A DNA stretch of 64,000 nt from Oceanococcus sp. HetDA_MAG_MS8 (lineage in GTDB: Bacteria; Pseudomonadota; Gammaproteobacteria; Nevskiales; Oceanococcaceae), in contig JAHCMK010000011.1 in NCBI GenBank assembly GCA_019192445.1, positions 1 through 64,000 of the forward strand, written 5' to 3'. This document shows positions 1 through 7,482 of this stretch, in pieces (position 1 is the stretch's first letter; each line of letters opens with the position of its first letter). The notes below the pieces were generated by a model. It made no database searches, was not told the DNA's origin, and was given only the letters and a program-made list of their open reading frames with translations. The translations under genes and the position numbers were made by a program.

Positions 1-24
1 GGCGATTTGAGGGGCTCCCTGCGG

Positions 25-192
25 GCGAGCCAGAACGCGGCGTTCCGCGGTGTTGTTCGGCCCGTCCATGGGCCGAACCCCGCTGCGCGGGGCTGCGCGT
101 CCATTCGCTCCGGGCGAATGGTTGCGCTCGCTTGAAATGGAACAACCATTCCTGCGCGAGCGCGCCTAGCGGCACACCGCGTTCTGACTCGC
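25..192. repeat. Nested palindromic intergenic element
   Basis: The outer arms 25-41 and 176-192 are inverted copies matching at 15 of 17 positions. Inside lie several perfect stems: 33-38 with 40-45, 56-63 with 70-77 (TTCGGCCC/GGGCCGAA), 78-83 with 87-92, 101-108 with 114-121, 116-124 with 143-151, and 124-131 with 156-163. Some stems are mutually exclusive. No open reading frame is convincing here. The layout resembles a REP-like or small non-autonomous palindromic element. Whether it is repeated elsewhere in the genome cannot be seen from this window. Confidence 0.5.
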
Positions 193-370
193 TGATATGT
201 AACGAACTTCGGAGACAGGACACTAGATAACCGCGGGTTTAAGGTTCACTACCTACGCGCCACCCGAGGACCGAGGGCGAGTATGGCTGCGCCATGCACC
301 CCTGCTGCTTTCCATCGCGTCTGGCTTTTTGCCACACTGGGCCTTGAAACCTGGGTTTTGAATCAACGCC

Positions 371-1579
371 GTGACCGCCGTAACTCCCCCGAATGCGCCC
401 TTGCGTGAGCATTTTGTGCTGCCTGCCGGGCGCATTTACCTCAATGGCAACTCCCTTGGCCCCCTGCCCAAGCTGGCCCGCGAACGCCTCCACCGGGTGA
501 TTGATGCAGAGTGGGGCCAGCACATCGTGAGTGGCTGGAACCAAGCTGGGTGGGTCGATCTGCCCCAGCGTGTGGGCAACAAACTTGGGGCGCTCATTGG
601 CGCAGCTCGGGGCCAGGTCGTGGTCTGTGACTCCACCTCCGTCAATATTCTCAAACTGCTACACGCGGCCCTGAGTTGGCATCCACAACGCCGGGTTCTG
701 CTTTTGGAAGAGCAGGCCTTCCCCACCGACAACTACATGGCGCAGGGCCTGCGCCAGTTGCGGCCCGACTTGGAGCTGCGCCCCTTACCTGGGTCACAAA
801 TCGCTGCCGCTTTGGATGACTCCGTGGCTGCGGTGCTGGTTTCCCATATCAATTACCGCAGCGGCGAGCGTTTAGACCTGCCCAGCATCCAAGCCCAGGC
901 CACAAACCAGGGCATTCCCATTGTCTGGGATCTGGCGCACTCGGCCGGCGCGGTGCCTTTGGATTTGGACAGCTGGGGCGTGGACTACGCGGTTGGCTGT
1001 GGCTACAAATTTTTGAACGGAGGTCCGGGCGCGCCGGCATTTGCCTATGTGGCCCAGCGCCACCAGGCCCAGCTACAACCTTTGCTCAGCGGCTGGTTCG
1101 GTCATGCGCGCCCCTTTGCCTTCGAGCCCGACTACCAACCGGCGGCTGATATCAATCGTCTGCAGGTCGGCACCCCGCCCATCCTGTCCATGAGCGCTTT
1201 AGACGCGGCCCTGGATGTGTTTGCATCGCAGTCTATCCACCAGCTATGGCAGCAATCTTGCGCTCTGTTCGAGCGCCTCCTGCAGGCTTTAGAGGCGGAT
1301 CCCGTTTTTGATGAATGTGAACTGCTCACCCCGCGTGCGCCCGAAGCTCGCGGTAGCCAGCTGAGCCTGCACCACCCCGAGGCCTACGCCATTTGCCGCG
1401 CGTTAGCCGCTGACGACGTCATCGCCGATTACCGTGAGCCGGGCATATTGCGTCTGGGATTGGCACCGGCTTACCTCAGAGCTGATGACGTCGACCAAGC
1501 CGCAGCACTGCTGCTGCGAATTTTGCGGGAGCAACGCTGGCGCGACCCCGCCTTTCAAACCCGTCTAAAGGTGACCTGA
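371..1579 (+). CDS. kynU: Kynureninase
   Basis: PLP-dependent cytosolic enzyme that cleaves kynurenine to anthranilate and alanine in tryptophan breakdown. The 402-residue length is normal for KynU. Visible motifs are YLNGNSLG (residues 23-30), the FPTD stretch near 117-120, WDLAHSAGA (186-194) with the PLP-contacting Asp, and YKFLNGGPG (212-220) where Lys213 should hold PLP. The start is GTG at 371; an in-frame stop lies at 359-361, so an upstream start is excluded. No strong ribosome site is visible. The stop codon overlaps the start of the next gene by one base, which suggests translational coupling. Family identity is firm from motifs and order. Confidence 0.93.
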   Translation: MTAVTPPNAPLREHFVLPAGRIYLNGNSLGPLPKLARERLHRVIDAEWGQHIVSGWNQAGWVDLPQRVGNKLGALIGAARGQVVVCDSTSVNILKLLHAALSWHPQRRVLLLEEQAFPTDNYMAQGLRQLRPDLELRPLPGSQIAAALDDSVAAVLVSHINYRSGERLDLPSIQAQATNQGIPIVWDLAHSAGAVPLDLDSWGVDYAVGCGYKFLNGGPGAPAFAYVAQRHQAQLQPLLSGWFGHARPFAFEPDYQPAADINRLQVGTPPILSMSALDAALDVFASQSIHQLWQQSCALFERLLQALEADPVFDECELLTPRAPEARGSQLSLHHPEAYAICRALAADDVIADYREPGILRLGLAPAYLRADDVDQAAALLLRILREQRWRDPAFQTRLKVT

Positions 1580-2490
1580 TGCGATATTTGCTGGGGATAT
1601 TGAGCGTCCTGCTTGGGGGCTGCGCTGTGCTGGCTCCTAGCGAACCGCCACCGCCGTGGCCGCAGACTACGACTCCACTGAAGTGGAGCGAAGTCACCGC
1701 ACTGCCCTCGCCACCGGCAGGCCAGCGCATCGCCTATGGTCCGGCCCCGGAGCAATTTGGCCGGTTGAGACTTCCCGCCGGCCCCGGGCCGCATCCGGTG
1801 GTGGTGTTGATTCATGGCGGCTGCTGGCTCAATGCCTACGACCTGGACTATTTTGAGCATTGGGCTCAGTGGCTCAGCGAACGCGGCTACGCCAGCTGGA
1901 ATATCGAGTATCGGCGCATTGGTGATGCTGGCGGTGGCTGGCCTGGCACCTTCGTGGATGTAGGCACAGCTATCGACTTCCTGGCCTCGCTCGCCCCTGA
2001 GCATAATCTGGATCTGCAACAGCTCACGGTCATGGGCCATAGCGCCGGCGGTCATCTCGCCCTCTGGGCAGCCGCCCGCGACCAGCTGCCGCAGGACTCC
2101 GCCCTTTTTGTTGCTCAGCCTTTACTCCCCCAGAATGTCATTGGCCTGGCAGCCATCACCGATTTGGAGCAATACCGCATCGGCCCGGAGAACAGTTGCC
2201 ATGCCAGCGTGGACCAACTGCTCGCCGGCAGCCCGCAATCGGTACCGGCTCGCTACGCGCAGAGCTCACCGCGACAGTTGCTGCCTTTGGGCACACCGCA
2301 GGTTTTGATTCAGGGCGATGCCGACCCCATCGTCAGCCTGGCCAGCTGCCAAAGCTACAGTCAGGCCGCGCGTGACCAAGGCGATAACAGCCAGTGCTGG
2401 CCCCTGCCCGGTGCCGGCCACTTCGATACCGGGGTGCCAACTCCGGCCAGCGAGGCCGCCCTGCTGCAGGCCCTGAGCTTATCGCCGTAG
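1579..2490 (+). CDS. Lipoprotein alpha/beta hydrolase, possible kynurenine formamidase
   Basis: A 303-residue alpha/beta hydrolase with a lipoprotein signal (lipobox ending at Cys15, LLGGC). The oxyanion motif HGGCW lies at 79-83, and GHSAGGH places the nucleophile at Ser155. A late GDADP segment and PGAGH near the C terminus supply the likely acid and histidine. HGGxW is the hallmark of eukaryotic-type kynurenine formamidases, and the gene overlaps kynU by one base. I therefore infer that it hydrolyses N-formylkynurenine to feed kynureninase. The lipid anchor is odd for that role, because the classical enzymes are cytosolic; an esterase acting in the periplasm is the alternative. Confidence 0.8.
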   Translation: MRYLLGILSVLLGGCAVLAPSEPPPPWPQTTTPLKWSEVTALPSPPAGQRIAYGPAPEQFGRLRLPAGPGPHPVVVLIHGGCWLNAYDLDYFEHWAQWLSERGYASWNIEYRRIGDAGGGWPGTFVDVGTAIDFLASLAPEHNLDLQQLTVMGHSAGGHLALWAAARDQLPQDSALFVAQPLLPQNVIGLAAITDLEQYRIGPENSCHASVDQLLAGSPQSVPARYAQSSPRQLLPLGTPQVLIQGDADPIVSLASCQSYSQAARDQGDNSQCWPLPGAGHFDTGVPTPASEAALLQALSLSP

Positions 2491-2537
2491 CGGCGTGCAT
2501 CGGGTAACAGCGTGCCTCAGGCAATCCTCGTGTTTGG

Positions 2538-3680
2538 CTAGGAGCCGGGCAAGCTGTTCGGTAAAGTCACACGCACGATAAGGCCACCGTGCAGTTCGCA
2601 GGCCAGTCGCAAGTCGCCGCCCAGCTGCTTGGCTGCATAAGCTGCAATGGGTAGCCCCACCGAATTTTCACTCCTGCGCATCAAATCTAACCCGTTTTCA
2701 ATGAGTTCCGGACGCCCATATTCACAGCACACATTGGCTCCATTGTCCCAAATGGCCAGTGTGGTTTGACCATGCTCTTGGGTAATCGCAACCCAGACCT
2801 TCAGCTCTTCGTCATTTGGCCGAGCATGTTCACAAGCATTTTTCAAAACTTCGAAGAGCAATACAAACAGTGGCCTTGTTGCTACATAAAGTTGCTGCAA
2901 CTCAGCAAAACATAGAAAAACGCCTTTGGGCGCTTGAGTCAAAGCGGGCAGCACTTGATTGTGCAAAAACCCAAAAAGGTCAACGGGCTGTGGGATCTCC
3001 GGCGTATGGATCTGCCCCATACGGTGAATAACTGACAGATCGGCGACTCCTTTGCGCAATGTTTTGCGAATCAGAGCCAAAGCCTTTGCTTGACTAGGCG
3101 GAAAAACCTCAGGAGACGACTCTTCGATAAACGTCACCAAGCCTTGTGTTGTTCTCAGAGGCTCTGTGAGCGTGTGGCAGGTAGCGTTCACCAACTCGTG
3201 GAGGCGATCATTCATGGCCTGTAGTCTGGTCCGCTGAGTCTCCAGGTCTCGCAGTACGCGTTGGCGCTCTCGCACATCACGAATAACTGCACATATCCTC
3301 AAGCTAGCACCTTGACCGGACTGGCCTAGCGATAACTCCACTGGAATGATTTCGCCGGACTTAGCCATGGCCGGAACTTCAACCAATGATCCAACTAAAC
3401 GATGCTCCCCCGTAGTCGCGAGGCGCCGCAAACCCTCGTTGTGATTGCGCTTATGTTCGTTTGGAATGATTACCGTAACGGGGAGCCCCAGCACCTCTTC
3501 GCGGGAGTATCCAAACAAACACTCACTTGCCGCGTTCCACAACACGATGCGCCCGTGGGAGTCACAAATCACTACAGCATCCGGGCATGCTTCAAGCAAT
3601 GCCGTCGCCGCATTTTGAACCTCAGTGTCTAGCGACGAGGATACGTCATACTCATTTGAACGAGCTAACTGAGCCTTCAT
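2538..3680 (-). CDS. PAS-domain histidine kinase-like sensor
   Basis: A 380-residue soluble protein. A PAS domain spans about residues 22-135 (VVICDSHGRIVLWN, FGYSREEV, VIRDVRERQ), then a short coiled stretch, an H-box-like CHTLTEPLRT, and an ATPase-type C terminus with an N-box (LKNACEHA) and IWDNGANV in place of the usual DNGxGI. The G2 region is also weak. It may therefore be a kinase with low or altered activity. No transmembrane segment is visible. It follows the chemoreceptor gene on the same strand with a 99-bp gap containing a stem-loop, so it could be co-transcribed by read-through. Confidence 0.75.
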   Translation of the reverse strand: MKAQLARSNEYDVSSSLDTEVQNAATALLEACPDAVVICDSHGRIVLWNAASECLFGYSREEVLGLPVTVIIPNEHKRNHNEGLRRLATTGEHRLVGSLVEVPAMAKSGEIIPVELSLGQSGQGASLRICAVIRDVRERQRVLRDLETQRTRLQAMNDRLHELVNATCHTLTEPLRTTQGLVTFIEESSPEVFPPSQAKALALIRKTLRKGVADLSVIHRMGQIHTPEIPQPVDLFGFLHNQVLPALTQAPKGVFLCFAELQQLYVATRPLFVLLFEVLKNACEHARPNDEELKVWVAITQEHGQTTLAIWDNGANVCCEYGRPELIENGLDLMRRSENSVGLPIAAYAAKQLGGDLRLACELHGGLIVRVTLPNSLPGS

Positions 3681-3739
3681 GAAAGTCTTCCAAACCTGAC
3701 AAAAGTGGCAGCAATCCTGCTGACCACAGGCAAAGTGAA

Positions 3740-3768
3740 CCGATGCCCGCGACGTTTGCGGGCATCGG
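3740..3768 (-). terminator. Stem-loop after chemoreceptor gene
   Basis: A perfect 11-bp inverted repeat (3740-3750 with 3758-3768, loop 7) lies just beyond the end of the minus-strand chemoreceptor gene. The following bases on that strand are only moderately T-rich, so it is either a weak intrinsic terminator or an mRNA-stabilising hairpin before the downstream sensor gene. Confidence 0.5.
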
Positions 3769-3779
3769 CAACTGCAAAG

Positions 3780-5759
3780 CTAGAAAGACTTCCAAGCCTC
3801 TCCCTCAACCAATTGAGTCACTCCACCTTTCACAGAGGATGATCCAGCGGTGTAGCGAGTACTTGGCGTGGCAGGTCTTTGTGTCCGGCTCGGCGCAGGC
3901 TTGAGTTCAAACTTATCTGTTTTAGTTGAGCTGGCAGGTGTTGCTGCCAGGCTTGGCTCATTCTTGATGGAGAACCTTTGCACCACCTCTACCAGACCTT
4001 CAGCTTGATCTTCTAAGGACTTCGCAGACGCTGCGGACTCCTCTACGAGCGCGGCATTTTGTTGGGTCACATCGTCTAACTGTGCAATGGCCTGGGTAAC
4101 CTGTGCGATTCCCGTGCTCTGCTCTTCGCTGGCAGATGTAATGTCGCCCATGATGTCGGTGACACGCTTTACGCTGGCAACGACTTCGCCCATGGTTTCT
4201 CCTGCTCGATCTACCAGCACAGAGCCAGATTTGATCCGTTCGACCGAGTCGGAAATGAGCGCATTAATTTCCTTGGCCGCAGAAGCTGACCGCTGGGCCA
4301 GAGAACGGACTTCGGCCGCAACCACGGCAAACCCACGCCCTTGCTCGCCAGCCCGCGCCGCTTCCACGGCCGCATTCAGCGCGAGGATATTTGTTTGGAA
4401 AGCAATGCCATCAATAACAGAGGTGATGTCCGAGATTTTCTTCGCGGATTCGTTGATGGCGCCCATAGTAACTACGACTTCGCCAACCACTTCACCACCG
4501 CGCTCTGCTACATCGGAGGCCCCCACCGCCAACTGATTGGCCTGTTTCGCATTGTCAGCGTTTTGGCGGACCGTTGTGGTGAGCTCTTCCATCGAAGACG
4601 CCGTTTCTTCCAGACTCGAGGCCTGCTCTTCGGTCCGTGAGGATAAGTCGGTATTGCCCGCCGCTATTTCACGGGAGGAGTCATTAATCGAAAGCGCACT
4701 TCGCCGAATCTGTGCTACTAAATCCGATAAGGAAGCAATCGTTGATTCTGTCTCTTCGCGCAAGGTGGCATAGAGGCCTTCGCCAGGAATATCGACATCG
4801 ACTGTCATATCGCCAGCAGCCAGGGCTGTCATGAGGCGGTTTAGCTCTACCAAGGTGACCTGATTGAGCTCCAAGAGTTTGTTCATGCCGCTGGCGAGCA
4901 TTTTTTGAAAGCCTTGCTTGCCTTCCTCCACCAGTCTTTGGCTGAGGTCACCCGCTGTTGCGGCTTTTAGAATGCCCGCAAGTTCTGCCTCGACTGAGGC
5001 TTCGTCTGTACGGTCATACCATTCCAATACGTACCCAGTAATATCGTTTGCGCTATTTCGCACTGGGTTGATTGTGAGGCGAAAATGTAAGTTGTCGACT
5101 TTGATATCAGCCACATGCGTATCTGCCAGCCCCGTCAGCATTCCATTCTGGTGCTCAGGGTTTGCATGGAATGCATCGATGCTCATACCAATGAGCTGGC
5201 GGGGGTCGAAAGCCGGGATGAGCTTCTTAAACTGCTGCTGATACTCGAACAGCAAATTCGTCATGGCCGTATTTGCGTACTGAACGCAGCGCTCTTTGTT
5301 GGCAATCAGTACGCTTGTTTGAACATTATCCAAAGCGTTCCGTATACGCCCGTTTTCATCCGCAATCTGCGCCTGAGCATCGTAATTCACCGCGATACCT
5401 TGGAGCATTTCGTTGATACTTTCGCAGAGTGCCGTCATGACGCCAGATTTGTTGGTCACATCAACGCGTACATCCAAATCACCGGCTTGAGCGGCCGACA
5501 TCACGGTTTGAATGTCGTCAAGCGCTGTCGCCGCAGAGGCTTCAACTGCTTCCAGCTCTGTTATACGGGCAAGCAGGGGCTCAAGCAGCGCATGGACACC
5601 ATCAATGACCACGCCATAATTCTGTCTCAGCGCGGCGCTCTGCTCCCCAAGCTCGTAGTCTCCCTGCTCAAAGCCAGCACGCGAGCTGGCTAGATAAGAC
5701 ACTAATTCCTGATGTTGATGGCGCTCTGCCCCACCCAAGAACGATAGAAAATTCATCAT
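3780..5759 (-). CDS. Soluble methyl-accepting chemotaxis protein with PAS domain
   Basis: A 659-residue chemoreceptor without transmembrane helices. In order there is an N-terminal helical part with a HAMP-like segment, a PAS domain at about 140-255 ([15 protein letters not shown]), further HAMP-like helices to about 365, and the long cytoplasmic signalling hairpin. The conserved tip carries [19 protein letters not shown] and [15 protein letters not shown]. The C terminus ends in AWKSF, which fits the x-aromatic-x-x-aromatic pentapeptide that tethers CheR/CheB. The gene lies 18 bp after the cheW gene. The signal sensed is unknown; a cytoplasmic redox or ligand signal through PAS is the natural guess. 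Confidence 0.92.
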   Translation of the reverse strand: MMNFLSFLGGAERHQHQELVSYLASSRAGFEQGDYELGEQSAALRQNYGVVIDGVHALLEPLLARITELEAVEASAATALDDIQTVMSAAQAGDLDVRVDVTNKSGVMTALCESINEMLQGIAVNYDAQAQIADENGRIRNALDNVQTSVLIANKERCVQYANTAMTNLLFEYQQQFKKLIPAFDPRQLIGMSIDAFHANPEHQNGMLTGLADTHVADIKVDNLHFRLTINPVRNSANDITGYVLEWYDRTDEASVEAELAGILKAATAGDLSQRLVEEGKQGFQKMLASGMNKLLELNQVTLVELNRLMTALAAGDMTVDVDIPGEGLYATLREETESTIASLSDLVAQIRRSALSINDSSREIAAGNTDLSSRTEEQASSLEETASSMEELTTTVRQNADNAKQANQLAVGASDVAERGGEVVGEVVVTMGAINESAKKISDITSVIDGIAFQTNILALNAAVEAARAGEQGRGFAVVAAEVRSLAQRSASAAKEINALISDSVERIKSGSVLVDRAGETMGEVVASVKRVTDIMGDITSASEEQSTGIAQVTQAIAQLDDVTQQNAALVEESAASAKSLEDQAEGLVEVVQRFSIKNEPSLAATPASSTKTDKFELKPAPSRTQRPATPSTRYTAGSSSVKGGVTQLVEGEAWKSF

Positions 5760-5777
5760 TACTTTTGTCTCCTGACC

Positions 5778-6302
5778 TCAAGCAGCTTGCGCCTGAGCGC
5801 CTTCAACCGGCACAAAGCCACTACACAGCGCGTTGGTATCTAAAAGGATCACCAGCCCATCCTCAGCAGAGGCCACTCCAGCAGTGAGCTGCGTCACGTT
5901 TTGGCCTAATGACAAGGTGTCGATAGAGTGCAGGTCACTGGAGAGCAACCGGCGAACGTCTGATACTCCGTCTACCCGTAAGCCAAACAACCTCTCCTGA
6001 TGCACCACCATGATGGTCACATCCATGGAGTCGGGCTCAGGCTCTGCATCTAACAAGCAACGCATATCCAGCACCGGTGCAATACGTCCTCGTAAATTGA
6101 TCACACCGAGTACATACGCAGCCGTTTCCGGCAATCGAGTGACCTGTTCGATGCGGCGGATTTCCTGAATACAGGTAATTGGCAAACCGTAACTTTGGTC
6201 GTCGATGGAAAAGGTTAGAACCTCTAACTCTTCGGGCGAAGTTTGTGGCGGTGAGGTTGTTGGCGTAGACCTTTCACTCGCTCTCTCTACTACTGTTGTC
6301 AT
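5778..6302 (-). CDS. cheW: CheW-type chemotaxis coupling protein
   Basis: A 174-residue CheW-domain protein that bridges chemoreceptors and the CheA kinase. It contains the CheW strands LTFSIDDQSYGLPI, IQEIRRIEQVTRLPETAAYVLGVINLRGRIAPVLDMR, and a late GLRVDGVSDV. I start it at the ATG at 6302 because a GAGGG ribosome site lies upstream there; the frame is open further upstream to 6392 but that extension is not CheW-like. The N terminus is a Thr/Pro-rich tail. No cheA, cheR or cheB gene is in this window, so the pair must plug into a system encoded elsewhere. Confidence 0.93.
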   Translation of the reverse strand: MTTVVERASERSTPTTSPPQTSPEELEVLTFSIDDQSYGLPITCIQEIRRIEQVTRLPETAAYVLGVINLRGRIAPVLDMRCLLDAEPEPDSMDVTIMVVHQERLFGLRVDGVSDVRRLLSSDLHSIDTLSLGQNVTQLTAGVASAEDGLVILLDTNALCSGFVPVEGAQAQAA

Positions 6303-6774
6303 TAGGTTGGGTATCCCTCGTTGATCGCTCCCGGAAATGTGGGAACACAACCCTAGGTGCAGCCCATGGGCCACAGCCCTGACCCCAAACAAACACTCAG
6401 ACTATTGTCTGCATAGCCACTCTTAGGCTCTGCAGTCCGTCGTACTCGCCGCTTCTCTGCGATGCATGCGCACTCACAAAATCTCTTTTATTCAGGTGCT
6501 TAGTGATATCCAGCCAGCACGTGATGCAAGCTGCGAAGCAGCTCTGAACGCAGAAGGTAGCTTGTGATTAGCCTTCTACGATGCGCCTGGTCTCTTCTCA
6601 TATCCGCCGCCAATAGCCTGCACCCTCGTGATTCGCATTTTGCGAAGCATTCTTGGAGGCAAAGTGGTCCACCTCCGAAGTGCACACGCCACAGCATCGA
6701 GTACAGATGTGAAGCCTGGATATTTGACGGGGAAGCTTACGCATATCGGACAGACCAGATTGAATGCGCCGCGA
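6303..6774. other. Intergenic region upstream of cheW
   Basis: About 470 bp between the cheW start and the 3' end of the Crp-family gene. Open frames here are short, overlap one another on both strands and lack family motifs. The region presumably holds the cheW promoter, but I cannot point to a convincing -35/-10 or sigma-54 site. Confidence 0.5.
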
Positions 6775-7482
6775 TTACTTGAGCACTTTGCCTAGGGGAA
6801 GCTGACCAATGTCTGGAATATAGTCTCCGTCTGCCTCGCGATGAAACAAACCTGTGCGCCGCCACTTTTGGATGATCCGGTTCACCTCTTCGCGTCGTGC
6901 CCCAATTTCACTGGCGAGCTGAGACTGGTTACAACGGGGAAATAACACACCGCCTCGCAGGTCTGGCGTGGCTCTCTGCAGAACTGCTTGTACTAGACGC
7001 TCGGCGGTGCTCAGATGTGTAAGGCTCACGACTCTAGCGGTGAGTTCTCTAACTTGCCGAAGTAACTGCCGCATGAGTATTTCGTCAATGCTGGCGTGCA
7101 CGCTTCGCAAAGCTGAAAACTCATGTTGAGGCATGACCGCAATGCTTACCTCTTCAAGACTGAGAACGTCGGCGCTCCGCGGCCTGCCGTCGATAGCCGA
7201 AAACTCACCAATCGTATCGCCCGGCCCTGCCTCCCTAAAGGCAACTCGACGGCCATTGGGAAGCTCGACTAGGACCTGTACCCGACCCGAAACGATGAGG
7301 AGCAGGCTGTTAGAGCGCTCCCCAAACTCAAGAAGATTGGCATTGCGTGGAAGCTGAAGAAACTCGCATTGCCTAGCGATTGCCAATTTCTGAGGTTGTT
7401 CGAGTGACTGAAACAACTCACTACATTCCAGAGCTTCTAAGACCAGCTCAACAGGAGTTGTGGTTGGTAAACTAGCGACCAC
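6775..7482 (-). CDS. Crp/Fnr-family transcription regulator, cAMP-type
   Basis: A 235-residue regulator with a cyclic-nucleotide-binding beta-roll (about 20-140) and a C-terminal winged helix-turn-helix (CNQSQLASEIGARREEVNRIIQKWRR). The phosphate-binding cassette reads GEFSAIDGRPRSA, keeping the Glu and Arg-Ser that bind cAMP in Crp. No Fnr-type N-terminal cysteine cluster is present. It starts at a GTG inside the end of the adenylate cyclase gene (11-bp overlap), so the two should be translated together. It is likely the direct effector of that cyclase. Confidence 0.9.
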   Translation of the reverse strand: MVASLPTTTPVELVLEALECSELFQSLEQPQKLAIARQCEFLQLPRNANLLEFGERSNSLLLIVSGRVQVLVELPNGRRVAFREAGPGDTIGEFSAIDGRPRSADVLSLEEVSIAVMPQHEFSALRSVHASIDEILMRQLLRQVRELTARVVSLTHLSTAERLVQAVLQRATPDLRGGVLFPRCNQSQLASEIGARREEVNRIIQKWRRTGLFHREADGDYIPDIGQLPLGKVLK

